NCBI RefSeq assembly: GCF_003751785.1
Contig: NZ_RKIE01000001.1
Location: 907,564-971,563 of the forward strand
DNA length: 64,000 bases
Reading direction: 5' to 3'
Source: Frigoribacterium sp. PhB160
Lineage (GTDB): Bacteria; Actinomycetota; Actinomycetes; Actinomycetales; Microbacteriaceae
Under the pieces are notes generated by a model. It searched no databases. It saw only the letters and a list, made by a program, of their open reading frames with translations, and had not been told where the DNA came from. Positions 53,786-62,283 of this stretch are shown here, piece after piece. Positions within the stretch are counted from its first letter, which is position 1, and each line of letters begins with the position of its first letter. A program made the translations under genes and the position numbers.

Positions 53786-54807
53786 GACGCGCTCCGGCCG
53801 GGCACGGCGGCGGAGGGACCGTGGCCGACGTCGTCCCCCGACGCGTCGTCGCCGGCGTCCGTCCGGCGGTGCCCGCGGCGCCGCTCGGCGAGCGACGTCA
53901 CGGCGAAGGCCACGACGTCGACGAGGCTCAGCAGGACGCGGGACGCCAGCGCGATGCTCACGGCGTCCTCGAGGTCGAGGCCCGCGGCGTTCGTCAGCAG
54001 GGTGGTGAGCACGACCTCGCGGCCGCCGAGGCCGGCGGGCAGGAAGAAGACGAGGAACCCCACCAGCCACGCGAGCGCGTACGACCCGGTCGCGAGCACG
54101 ATCGTGCTCGGCCCGGCGGCGCCCAGCGGCCCGGCGAGGAGCGCGACGTGCAGCCCGAAGAGCAGCCACGCGACGGCGGCGAGCACGAAGGCGACGACCA
54201 CGCTGCGCAGCGGCAGGCGGACCTCGGCCAGCTCGCGGCGCAGCAGCCGCGAGGCGGTGCGCAGCGCGAACCGCAGCACGGCCGGGTGCAGGGCGACGAG
54301 CACCACCGGCACGAGCAGCAGCACGTACCAGTAGCGGCCGAGGGCGTCGGCCGACACGAACGGCAGCGTGGCCGCGGCGACGCAGACGCCCGCGGCGCAG
54401 CTCACGAGCAGGGTGAGGAGGCCGACCGTGACCGAGCGGGTCGCCGGCACCCCGTGGCGGCGGCCCAGGTCGGCCTGCGCGACGATCGGCCAGATCGACC
54501 CGGGGATGTACTTGCCGATCTGCGAGACGAAGAAGAGGCGCCGCGCGGCGCCGCCCGGCAGGCGGTGGCCGGCCCCCGCCAGCAGCGCCCGCCACGAGAG
54601 GAACGTCGCGTAGGCGGCCAGGGCGCCGACGACGAACGAGCCCCCGAGCGAGAGGGGCGTCTGGCGTGAGAACGACTCGCCGATCTCGCCCGCGCGGGGC
54701 AGCAGGAAGGCGATGCACAGGGCGAGCGCGACGACGACGAGGGCGGCTCGGACCCAGCGTCCTGGCCCGTGCCGTCGGGGCGTCGCCGGGGGCGCGGTGT
54801 CGGTCAT
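53782..54807 (-). CDS. Lysylphosphatidylglycerol synthase TM-region (UPF0104) family protein
   Basis: A 341-residue membrane protein with eight or nine predicted helices and no soluble domain. FLSWRALLAGAGHRLPGG, FVSQIGKYIPGSIWPIVAQA and FFLPAGLGGREVVLTTLL are the hallmark segments of the AglD/MprF flippase-like fold, which are common in glycan loci. It probably helps move or scaffold lipid-linked sugars. I take ATG 54807, preceded by AGGTGA; the GTG at 54813 is an alternative. It is divergent from the GT4 gene with a shared promoter region of about 50 bp. Confidence 0.85.
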   Translation of the reverse strand: MTDTAPPATPRRHGPGRWVRAALVVVALALCIAFLLPRAGEIGESFSRQTPLSLGGSFVVGALAAYATFLSWRALLAGAGHRLPGGAARRLFFVSQIGKYIPGSIWPIVAQADLGRRHGVPATRSVTVGLLTLLVSCAAGVCVAAATLPFVSADALGRYWYVLLLVPVVLVALHPAVLRFALRTASRLLRRELAEVRLPLRSVVVAFVLAAVAWLLFGLHVALLAGPLGAAGPSTIVLATGSYALAWLVGFLVFFLPAGLGGREVVLTTLLTNAAGLDLEDAVSIALASRVLLSLVDVVAFAVTSLAERRRGHRRTDAGDDASGDDVGHGPSAAVPGRSAS

Positions 54808-54814
54808 GGTCACC

Positions 54815-54820
54815 TAGAGT
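54815..54820 (+). promoter_or_regulatory. -10 element of the GT4 gene at 54.9 kb
   Basis: TAGAGT lies 41 nt before the ATG at 54862, and a GGGGAG ribosome site lies between them. Confidence 0.45.
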
Positions 54821-54861
54821 CTCTCGGGGGCGCGTACAGGACGAGGGCGCCCGGGGAGTGG

Positions 54862-56016
54862 ATGGTCGTGCGGATCCTCGCGTTCGGAACCTATCAAGTC
54901 GAGAACCACCCGCGGGTCGCGGTCCTCGCCGACGGCCTCGCCCGGGCCGGGCACGAGGTGGCGGAGGCCAACGTGCCCCTCGGCCTCTCGACCGCCGAGC
55001 GCGTCGCCCTGCTCGGCCGGCGCACCGGGGCCCTGCGGCTCGGCCTGCGGCTCGTCCGCGCGTGGGCCCGGCTCGCCGTGCGGGCCCGCCGCGAGGCACG
55101 TCGGTCGCGTCCGGACGTCGTGCTCGTCGGCTACCTCGGGCACTTCGACGTGTGGCTCGCGCGCCTGCTCTTCCCGCGGACCGTGGTCGTGCTCGACCAC
55201 CTCGTGTTCGCGGCCTCCACGGCGGCCGACCGCGGCGCCTCCGGATCGCTCCTGCAGCGCGCCCTCCGCCTGCTCGACCGGGGCGCGATCGCCCGGGCCG
55301 ACGTCGTCGTGGTCGACACCGCCGAGCACGGCGAGATGGTCCCCGCGTCGGCCCGGTCGAAGGTCGTCGTGGTGCCGGTGGGCGCCACGGACGCCTGGTT
55401 CGACGCGGCGTCGCCCGATCCGGGCGACGAGCCCGGCGACCGGCTCTCGGTGGTCTTCTTCGGCCTCTTCACGCCCCTGCAGGGCTCGGTCGTCATCGGC
55501 GAGGCGGCGGCACTGCTGGCCGACGCCCCCGTCGACCTCACGGTGATCGGGTCCGGGCAGGACCTCGCGGCCGCCCGGGCGGCCGCCGGCGGGTCGCCGT
55601 CGGTGACCTGGGTGCCCTGGGTGGAGGCGCGTGACCTGCCCGCCGTCGTGGCTCGGCACCAGGTCGGGCTCGGCGTCTTCGGCACCACCGACAAGGCCCT
55701 CAAGGTGGTGCCCAACAAGGTCTACCAGTGCGCCGCGGCCGGGGTGGCCGTCGTCACGAGCGACACCCGCCCGCAGCGCCGTGCGCTGAGGGACGCCGCC
55801 GTCTTCGTCCCGGCGGGCGACGCCCGCGCGCTGGCCGACGCGCTGCTCGGCCTGCAGCGCGACGCGGCGCTGCTCCGCCGTCACCGGGACGCCGCCCGTC
55901 GCGCGGCGGACGAGCGTTTCCGCCCGGAGACGTCGGTCGCGCCGTTGGCGGAGCGGCTCAGCACGACGGTGCGTCCGCGGCCGCGGCGGTCGTCGCGCTC
56001 GCCGGAGGGTCGCTGA
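54862..56016 (+). CDS. GT4-family glycosyltransferase
   Basis: A 384-residue GT-B enzyme. ILAFGTYQVENHPRVAVLADGLARAGHEV begins the acceptor domain, and VVFFGLFTPLQG and VPWVEARDLPAVVARH follow in the donor domain. KVVPNKVYQCAAAGVAVVTSDT takes the place of the usual EX7E block. Some residues of that motif are replaced, as in several polysaccharide GT4 proteins. Starts possible at ATG 54862 or GTG 54868; GGGGAG spacing suits the latter slightly better. The last 59 bp overlap the convergent DUF2142 gene, an unusual 3' arrangement repeated from 52.3 kb. Confidence 0.82.
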   Translation: MVVRILAFGTYQVENHPRVAVLADGLARAGHEVAEANVPLGLSTAERVALLGRRTGALRLGLRLVRAWARLAVRARREARRSRPDVVLVGYLGHFDVWLARLLFPRTVVVLDHLVFAASTAADRGASGSLLQRALRLLDRGAIARADVVVVDTAEHGEMVPASARSKVVVVPVGATDAWFDAASPDPGDEPGDRLSVVFFGLFTPLQGSVVIGEAAALLADAPVDLTVIGSGQDLAAARAAAGGSPSVTWVPWVEARDLPAVVARHQVGLGVFGTTDKALKVVPNKVYQCAAAGVAVVTSDTRPQRRALRDAAVFVPAGDARALADALLGLQRDAALLRRHRDAARRAADERFRPETSVAPLAERLSTTVRPRPRRSSRSPEGR

Positions 56017-57559
56017 CCCGGCCGACGGCGCGCCAGACGAGCGTGCAGGCCGTGACGACGGCCACGGCGACGACCGCGGCGAGGACGGCGAACGCCGCGG
56101 CCGGGACGGGCAGCGACTGCCCGACGGTGAGCGTGCCGACCGAGGCCGGCTCGCCGACGGTGCCCGGGAAGAAGCCCGACACCGCCACCCACAGGCCGTA
56201 GGCCGCGAGGGCGGGGGCGAGGACGACCGCCGTGCGGGCCGTCCGCCGGCGGCCGGGCGCCGTGGCCGCCAGCCGCCGCCAGGCGACGGCGCTGAGGGCG
56301 ACGAGCACGACGAGCGCGGGGTAGAGGTAGCGGCCCTGGACGCCGTAGACGCCCTGGGTCTGGTCGTAGGTGTTCCAGCCGTTGCCGAGCATGGCCGCGG
56401 CGATGACGACGGGGAGGACCGCGAGGAGGACGACCGCCCGACCGCCCCGGACGCGGCGGAACGCCCAGCACGCGACGACGAGCAGCGCGACGACGGTCAG
56501 GCTGTCGCTGACGATCGGGCTGATCGGGAACTTGGCGCGCCCGAGCTGGCCCCAGAACGACGACGAGACGCCGTCCCAGAAGGTCGCGGTGAACACGCCG
56601 AGGTCGGGGCCCTCGCCGGCCGGCCACGGAGTCGGCGGGCGCTGCTCGATCAGTCCGTTGGGTTGGAGGGTGCCGGTGGTGGTGAGGTTGTGGATCCACC
56701 ACCAGGCGCCGAGGGCGGCGGTGGTGGCGCCGACGGCGAGGGTGCGGAGGGCTCGTCGGGCGAGGGGGAGGGTGGTGTCGCCGAGGAGGAGGGCGAGGGC
56801 GACGAAGGGGATGGCGGGGAAGGCGGTGCCCTTGGTGGCGAGCGCGAGGCCGAGGGCGGTGCCGAGGGCGAGGTGGGTGCGCCAGGTGCGGTCGCCGGTG
56901 ATGGTGCGGGTGGTGAGCCAGACGGTGACGGCGCCGAGCAGGATGATCGGGGCGTCGCTGGTGACGGAGGAGCCGATCTGGGCGAGCTGGGGGACGGCGA
57001 GGAGGGTGGTGGCGGCGACGATCGCGGTGCGGGGGGATCGGGTGAGGCGTCGGACGGTGGCCCAGGTGAGCAAGGGGAGCGGGGCGACGAGGGCGACGCT
57101 GAGGAGGCGGAGGGCGAGGACTCCGAGGTCCCAGCGGTGGTGGGTGAAGTCGACGGCGTCGAGGACGGCTCCGGCGAGGGCGTAGTACGTCGGCGGGTGC
57201 TGCGTCATCTGGTTCACGAAGTCGTGGTCGCCCGGGGCGGCCTCGAGCAGGGTGCCGTACGACGAGCGGTCGGCCGGCGGGATGTCGTAGTTCGTCACCC
57301 GGGCGAGCTCCGAGGCGGCGAGGTTCTGCGCCTCGCCGGGAGGGGGCCAGCCCTCGTCGAGCGCGAGCCGCACGGCGGCGTCCCAGTGGGTGAACTCGTC
57401 GGGGGCCTCGAACATCGGCGTGAGCACGGCCCAGAGCGTGAGGAGGAGCGCGAAGGCGGCCGTGACGACGGCGACCACGACCCGCTCGGGACGCGAGGCG
57501 GCGGGGGCGGCGGCGCGTGCGGGTACGAGTGCGGCCTCGGAGGCGCGGGTGCCGCTCAC
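55958..57559 (-). CDS. DUF2142-family polytopic membrane protein A
   Basis: A 533-residue protein with about eleven membrane helices. LTPMFEAPDEFTHWDAAVRL and MTQHPPTYYALAGAVLDAV carry the family motifs in the first loops, placing it with GT-C-like proteins of envelope glycan loci. Residues about 115-303 are encoded by a 567-bp block that appears identical to one in the next gene, while the N- and C-terminal parts differ strongly. The GTG at 57559 overlaps the neighbouring paralog's stop by 4 bp. Its 3' end overlaps the convergent GT4 gene by 59 bp. Confidence 0.85.
   Translation of the reverse strand: MSGTRASEAALVPARAAAPAASRPERVVVAVVTAAFALLLTLWAVLTPMFEAPDEFTHWDAAVRLALDEGWPPPGEAQNLAASELARVTNYDIPPADRSSYGTLLEAAPGDHDFVNQMTQHPPTYYALAGAVLDAVDFTHHRWDLGVLALRLLSVALVAPLPLLTWATVRRLTRSPRTAIVAATTLLAVPQLAQIGSSVTSDAPIILLGAVTVWLTTRTITGDRTWRTHLALGTALGLALATKGTAFPAIPFVALALLLGDTTLPLARRALRTLAVGATTAALGAWWWIHNLTTTGTLQPNGLIEQRPPTPWPAGEGPDLGVFTATFWDGVSSSFWGQLGRAKFPISPIVSDSLTVVALLVVACWAFRRVRGGRAVVLLAVLPVVIAAAMLGNGWNTYDQTQGVYGVQGRYLYPALVVLVALSAVAWRRLAATAPGRRRTARTAVVLAPALAAYGLWVAVSGFFPGTVGEPASVGTLTVGQSLPVPAAAFAVLAAVVAVAVVTACTLVWRAVGRVSDPPASATTAAAADAPSC
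56652..57218 (-). repeat. 567-bp direct repeat, copy 1 (core of DUF2142 gene A)
   Basis: By direct reading it matches 58250-58816 at every base I compared, offset 1598 bp. It encodes 189 residues from VNQMTQHPPTYY to TTTGTLQPNGL. Almost every codon ends in C (GCC, CTC, GTC, ACC), giving a strong G excess on the plus strand, while the flanking parts also use CTG, GTG and GCG. The ends do not coincide with gene boundaries. Confidence 0.93.
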
Positions 57560-59124
57560 GAGGCGGCCGCCGTCTCGGGGGTCGCCGCGACGGGCGCCGG
57601 TACCGGCGGACCTGCCCGGCCGACGAGCCGCCACGTCGCCACGCCGGCGGATGCCGCGACGAGCGCGAGGACGACCATCGCGGCGAGCAGGGCGGGCCCC
57701 CCGACGGGAGTCGTCACGAGCAGGTTCGCGAGGCCGGGACGGGTGACCTCGAGGTCGCTCTGCTCGAAGAAGCCTCGGTAGGCGACGCTGGCGCCGTAGG
57801 CGCCGACGAGGGGGGCGGCGACGACCATGGACCGCCCGACCCGGCGACGCGCCTCCTCGTGGGTGACGAGGCGGAGGCCCGCGACCGCCAGCAGCGCGGC
57901 CAGGGCGACGAGAGACCCGAACAGGTACCGGCCCTGGGCCCCGGAGACCTCCTGCGTGCGGTCGTAGGAGTCGAAGTTGTTGTGCAGGAGGACCAGCAGG
58001 GTGATGAGCGGGAACGACGCGAGCAGCCACGATCGGGCGGCCGACCGGCGCCCGCGGAACGCCCAGCCGGCGACGAGCGCGAGGCAGCCCACCGTCAGGA
58101 CGTCGGTGAGGATCGGGGTCATCGGGTACTCCAGGCGGCCGAACTGCCCCCAGAACGACGACGACAGTCGCGACCACTCCGTGTCGAGGAAGAAGCCGAG
58201 GTCGGGGCCCTCGCCCGCCGGCCAGGGGTTGGGCGTCGACGAGCGGGGGAGTCCGTTGGGTTGGAGGGTGCCGGTGGTGGTGAGGTTGTGGATCCACCAC
58301 CAGGCGCCGAGGGCGGCGGTGGTGGCGCCGACGGCGAGGGTGCGGAGGGCTCGTCGGGCGAGGGGGAGGGTGGTGTCGCCGAGGAGGAGGGCGAGGGCGA
58401 CGAAGGGGATGGCGGGGAAGGCGGTGCCCTTGGTGGCGAGCGCGAGGCCGAGGGCGGTGCCGAGGGCGAGGTGGGTGCGCCAGGTGCGGTCGCCGGTGAT
58501 GGTGCGGGTGGTGAGCCAGACGGTGACGGCGCCGAGCAGGATGATCGGGGCGTCGCTGGTGACGGAGGAGCCGATCTGGGCGAGCTGGGGGACGGCGAGG
58601 AGGGTGGTGGCGGCGACGATCGCGGTGCGGGGGGATCGGGTGAGGCGTCGGACGGTGGCCCAGGTGAGCAAGGGGAGCGGGGCGACGAGGGCGACGCTGA
58701 GGAGGCGGAGGGCGAGGACTCCGAGGTCCCAGCGGTGGTGGGTGAAGTCGACGGCGTCGAGGACGGCTCCGGCGAGGGCGTAGTACGTCGGCGGGTGCTG
58801 CGTCATCTGGTTCACGTCGGCCGTCGTGCCCGGGTGGGCGGCGAGGAGGCCGCCCCAGCTCGGGCGGGCGTCGCGGGGCACCGTGCCGAGCGAGTCGCGG
58901 GCGGCCTGGCTGGCCTGGAGGAAGAGCGCCTCGCCGGCCGGCGCCCACTCGCCGGTCGTCGTCAGCGTCACCGCGGCGTCGACGTGGACGACCTCGTCGG
59001 GGGCCTGGAACATCGGCGTGATGAGGGCCCACACCACCAGCAGGACGCCGAAGGCCGCCGTCACCGACGTGACGGCGGCCGCCTCGAGCCGGGACGTCGC
59101 GGGACGCCCCGGCTCAGTCGCCAT
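57556..59124 (-). CDS. DUF2142-family polytopic membrane protein B
   Basis: A 522-residue paralog of the preceding gene with the same membrane layout: LITPMFQAPDEVVHVDAAVTL near residue 40 and MTQHPPTYYALAG near 108. The middle 189 residues are identical to protein A; the N-terminal 100 and C-terminal 230 residues are only distantly similar, including the extracytoplasmic loop. The ATG at 59124 overlaps the stop of the GT2 gene by 11 bp, so it belongs to the long minus-strand operon that begins beyond the right edge. Confidence 0.86.
   Translation of the reverse strand: MATEPGRPATSRLEAAAVTSVTAAFGVLLVVWALITPMFQAPDEVVHVDAAVTLTTTGEWAPAGEALFLQASQAARDSLGTVPRDARPSWGGLLAAHPGTTADVNQMTQHPPTYYALAGAVLDAVDFTHHRWDLGVLALRLLSVALVAPLPLLTWATVRRLTRSPRTAIVAATTLLAVPQLAQIGSSVTSDAPIILLGAVTVWLTTRTITGDRTWRTHLALGTALGLALATKGTAFPAIPFVALALLLGDTTLPLARRALRTLAVGATTAALGAWWWIHNLTTTGTLQPNGLPRSSTPNPWPAGEGPDLGFFLDTEWSRLSSSFWGQFGRLEYPMTPILTDVLTVGCLALVAGWAFRGRRSAARSWLLASFPLITLLVLLHNNFDSYDRTQEVSGAQGRYLFGSLVALAALLAVAGLRLVTHEEARRRVGRSMVVAAPLVGAYGASVAYRGFFEQSDLEVTRPGLANLLVTTPVGGPALLAAMVVLALVAASAGVATWRLVGRAGPPVPAPVAATPETAAAS
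58250..58816 (-). repeat. 567-bp direct repeat, copy 2 (core of DUF2142 gene B)
   Basis: Same block as 56652-57218, in the same orientation and reading frame. Homology breaks sharply at both ends (after the Asn codon of VNQM on one side and after PNGL on the other), which suggests gene conversion rather than simple tandem duplication. Confidence 0.93.
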
Positions 59125-60055
59125 ACCGTTGGAGCTTCTGCAGGTCGAGCTGCTCCTCGGCGAGGGTGCGGTTCAGCCTCGTGAGGTCGGCGACCACGCC
59201 GATGACGACCGCCAGCAGTGCCGTGATGATCAGCAGCACCCCCAGCAGCAGCGACTGCAGGTGGTCGCCCCCCGGGTCGACCCGCAGGAGCACGAGGTAG
59301 CGGACGAAGGGCACCAGGCCGCAGGCGGCCAGCACGGCGCTGATCCAGGCGAAGAGCGCCATCGGGCGGTACATGAGGTAGACCCGCACGATGGCGGACC
59401 CCGACATGAACATGTGCTGCCAGATGTTGCTGAACAGCCGCGACTCGCGCGTCTTGGGGTTGGTCGTGATCGGGATGCTCGTCAGCGCGAGGCGCTTGTA
59501 GCCGGCCTGCACGATCGTCTCCATGCAGTAGCTGAAGCGGGTGACGATGTTGAGCCGGATGAGCGAGTACTTCGAGTAGGCGCGGAAGCCGCTCGCGGCG
59601 TCGGGCAGGTCGAGCCCGGCGGCGCGGCTCGCGACCCAGCTGCCCGTCGACTGCATCAGGCGCTTGAAGCGCGAGAAGTGCTCGATGGTCTTCGTCTGGC
59701 GGTCGCCGATCACGATGTCGGCGGTGCCGGCGACGATCGGCTGGACCAGCTCGGCGATCTGCGCCTGCGGGTACTGGTTGTCGCCGTCGGTGTTCACGAC
59801 GATGTCGGCGCCGTTCAGCAGCGCGTAGTCGACGCCGTCGCGGAAGGAGCGCGCGAGGCCCATGTTGCGGGTGTGCCGCACGAAGTGGGTCACCCCGTGC
59901 GCGCGGGCGACCTCGACGGTGCGGTCGGTGGACCCGTCGTCGATGACCAGCACGTGGATCTCGTCGATGCCGTCGATCTGCGTCGGGATCGAGTCGAGGA
60001 CGTCCCCGAGGGTCGCCTCCTCGTTCAAGCAGGGCACCTGGACGAACAGCTTCAC
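59114..60055 (-). CDS. Membrane-anchored GT2 (dolichol-phosphate-mannose synthase/GtrB-like)
   Basis: A 313-residue transferase that probably loads a sugar onto polyprenyl phosphate. KLFVQVPCLNEEATLGDVLDS is the GT-A start, LVIDDGSTDRT the donor loop and VNTDGDNQYPQAQI the metal-binding DXD. ASGFRAYSKYSLIRLN and SIPITTNPKTRESRLF follow. Two C-terminal membrane helices (about residues 220-285) anchor it, followed by a short cytoplasmic tail. Its product is a natural donor for the GT-C-like DUF2142 proteins encoded immediately downstream. The GTG at 60055 has GAGGTG upstream. Confidence 0.9.
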   Translation of the reverse strand: MKLFVQVPCLNEEATLGDVLDSIPTQIDGIDEIHVLVIDDGSTDRTVEVARAHGVTHFVRHTRNMGLARSFRDGVDYALLNGADIVVNTDGDNQYPQAQIAELVQPIVAGTADIVIGDRQTKTIEHFSRFKRLMQSTGSWVASRAAGLDLPDAASGFRAYSKYSLIRLNIVTRFSYCMETIVQAGYKRLALTSIPITTNPKTRESRLFSNIWQHMFMSGSAIVRVYLMYRPMALFAWISAVLAACGLVPFVRYLVLLRVDPGGDHLQSLLLGVLLIITALLAVVIGVVADLTRLNRTLAEEQLDLQKLQRYGD

Positions 60056-60141
60056 GGAGAGCACCTCGGGTCGGGAGCGGGGACGCCGACGATCGATCGG
60101 CTCCGGGGAGTTTAGTCGACGGCCGGTGCCCGCCCCGGCAT

Positions 60142-61257
60142 TCAGCCCCGGCGGACCCGCGCGGCGACGGTGTCGACGAGCTTGACGAGCTTGCGCGAGT
60201 TCGCGACCTCGAGGTCGTGCCGGGCGCCCGCGAGCTGCTGCTCGAGGTCGGCCTGCTGGCGGCGCAGCTCGGCCTCGAGCGCGACCGAGGCGGCGGTCTG
60301 CTCGGCGAGGCGGACCTCGGCCTCGGCGACCAGCCGCTCGCGCGCCACGAGGGCGCGGCCGAGGACGGCCAGCTCCTCGGCCCGCCGGGGACTGGTCGGC
60401 ACGTCGTGCGACGGGGCGTCGACGCCGGCGTGCGCGAGGAAGTCCGGGATGGTCGCGTCGAGCGTGAACGGTCCGTCCGCGATCTCGTCCTCGACCGGGT
60501 GCCGCGCCGCGTAGTACGACAGCAGGGTGCCCTCGCGCAGCCGCGCGTAGTCGCGCATGCCGTGGTGGGACGGGCTCGGCGTCAGGTCGGGGTTGGCCTC
60601 GTAGCCGGCGCCGGCGAGCTCGACCTTGTGGCGGAACTGCTGCCACGAGCGCCACGGAAGGTGGAGCACCTCGAGGGCGAGCTCGTCCGGCGGGGTGCCG
60701 GTGCTGGCGACGCTCACCATGTGGTTGCCCTGGACCACGGTGACCTCGGGGTCGCCGACGTGGACCGCGTTCGAGGTCGGCTGCGCGAGCACGCCGACCT
60801 CCTGCAGCTGCTCGTTGCTGCGGCCGTCGCGCCAGACGAGCCGGTCGAAGCCGGCCCCCGACTCGGCGATCGGGCCGACGAGGTTGACGACGCGCACGCC
60901 GAACGAGCCGAGCGCCGGGTCGAGCCGGGCGAAGACGTCGGACAGCCGCAGCGAGCGGTCGACGGGCACGAGGAACTCGTCGGCGTCGGCGTTCACGACC
61001 CAGTCGGCCCCGTGCACGACGGCCGCCTCGCGGGCCATGCCCGTCACGACCGTGCCCTGCTGCTTGCGGTGCACCGGGTCGTGGTGCAGCACGATCGTGC
61101 CGTCGGCCTCGAACTCGCGGAGGATCTCCGTCGTGCCGTCGGTCGAGGCGTTGTCGGTGACGATGATCACGTCGGCGCCCTGCGCCACGTGGTAGAGCAC
61201 CCACGGCCGGATGACGTCGGCCTCGTCGCGGACCATGGCGGTGACGGCGAAGGTCAT
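60142..61257 (-). CDS. GT2/GT92-like glycosyltransferase with coiled-coil tail
   Basis: A 371-residue protein. The catalytic part (1-270) has AMVRDEADVIRPWVLYHVAQGADVIIVTDNASTDG and VNADADEFL with the DXD, the layout of the Glyco_tranf_2_4 group. The last 90 residues are rich in Glu, Ala, Leu and Arg (RLVAEAEVRLAEQTAASVALEAELRRQQADLEQQL) and predict a coiled coil, useful for oligomer formation or for holding neighbouring enzymes. The ATG at 61257 has AGGAGAAC upstream. It belongs to the minus-strand polysaccharide operon. Confidence 0.82.
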   Translation of the reverse strand: MTFAVTAMVRDEADVIRPWVLYHVAQGADVIIVTDNASTDGTTEILREFEADGTIVLHHDPVHRKQQGTVVTGMAREAAVVHGADWVVNADADEFLVPVDRSLRLSDVFARLDPALGSFGVRVVNLVGPIAESGAGFDRLVWRDGRSNEQLQEVGVLAQPTSNAVHVGDPEVTVVQGNHMVSVASTGTPPDELALEVLHLPWRSWQQFRHKVELAGAGYEANPDLTPSPSHHGMRDYARLREGTLLSYYAARHPVEDEIADGPFTLDATIPDFLAHAGVDAPSHDVPTSPRRAEELAVLGRALVARERLVAEAEVRLAEQTAASVALEAELRRQQADLEQQLAGARHDLEVANSRKLVKLVDTVAARVRRG

Positions 61258-61311
61258 GTTCGTTCTCCTGGGGTCGGGTCGAGGAGCCGGGCGGGACGGG
61301 GAGGCGCGGCG

Positions 61312-62187
61312 TCAGCCGTGCAGGCGCGCCCGGACGGCGAGGCCGGCCCGCAGCGCGGCGCGCAGCGGGAGCAGCCAGGGGGCGCCGTACTTGCGCGAGA
61401 GGAAACGATAGGCGCTGCGGTGGTGCTCGCGGCGCATGGCGTCCGACGAGTCGCGGGTCGAGTGGGCGCCCACGTGCGTGACCTCGGCCTCGGGCTGGTA
61501 CAGGTTGCGGAGCCCGGCGCGGCCGATGCGCCACCCCAGGTCGACGTCCTCGAAGTACATGAAGTAGCCGGGGTCGAAGCCGCCGAGCTCGTCGAAGACG
61601 TCGCGGCGGACGAGGAGGCACGCCCCCGACAGCCAGCCGGCGGTGCGGACCTGGTCGAGCTGGCCGTCGCGGTGGTACCGGCGGGTCCACGGGTTCGTCG
61701 GCCACAGGTTCGCGAACAGCGCGTGCCCCAGGCCGGTGCGGAGCGACGGCACGGCCCGCGCCGACGGGTAGACCTCGCCGGTCGGCTCGAGCACGGCGGG
61801 GCCGACGGCGGCGATGCGACGGTCGGCCGTGGCCGTGTCGACGAGCACGTCGAGCGATCCGGGCGAGAGCACGACGTCGGGGTTCGAGACCAGCACGTGC
61901 CGCACGGACGCGGGGAGGGCGGCGACCGCGGTGTTGACGGCGGTGCCGTAGCCGGCGTTCGACCCGACGTCGACGAAGACGGCGCCGGCGGCCTCGGTGG
62001 TGCGCCGCGCCTCCCCGACGTCGTCGGAGCGGTTGTCGGCGACGACGACCGTCATCCGTGACGGGTCGTGCGTGGCGGCCGCCGTCGAGGCGAGGAACTC
62101 GGCGAGGTAGCGGCCGGAGTTGTAGCTGACGGTGACGACCGCGAGCGTCGGCTCGGGTCTCGTCGGGGTGTCGTTCGTCATCGTCAT
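61312..62187 (-). CDS. GT2 rhamnosyltransferase-like protein (WbbL type)
   Basis: A 291-residue GT-A enzyme. LAVVTVSYNSGRYLAEFLAS opens the fold, VVVADNRSDD and VLVSNPDVVLSPGSL carry the DXD-like region, and GFDPGYFMYFEDVDLGWRIGRAG the ED base motif. This is the pattern of WbbL/RfbN-like rhamnosyltransferases, which agrees with the dTDP-rhamnose genes at 44-49 kb. The donor is still an inference. Start codons at 62187 or 62181 (ATGACGATGACG) are both possible. Confidence 0.86.
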   Translation of the reverse strand: MTMTNDTPTRPEPTLAVVTVSYNSGRYLAEFLASTAAATHDPSRMTVVVADNRSDDVGEARRTTEAAGAVFVDVGSNAGYGTAVNTAVAALPASVRHVLVSNPDVVLSPGSLDVLVDTATADRRIAAVGPAVLEPTGEVYPSARAVPSLRTGLGHALFANLWPTNPWTRRYHRDGQLDQVRTAGWLSGACLLVRRDVFDELGGFDPGYFMYFEDVDLGWRIGRAGLRNLYQPEAEVTHVGAHSTRDSSDAMRREHHRSAYRFLSRKYGAPWLLPLRAALRAGLAVRARLHG

Positions 62188-62283
62188 CTCTGGTGGGGCC
62201 GGTGCGTCGTGCGTGGTGCGGGGGAGCCGCGGAGGCGCGCCCACGGTCGCTGAGGGGCCAGTCTGCCACGGGGGCGGCCGGCC

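Noticed and set aside
55958-59032. Apparent 1024-residue open frame spanning both DUF2142 genes, looking like a fusion
   Set aside because: Only the part from GTG 57559 is the real gene A frame. Upstream of it the frame runs antiphase through gene B, whose own frame has better codon bias and the family motifs.
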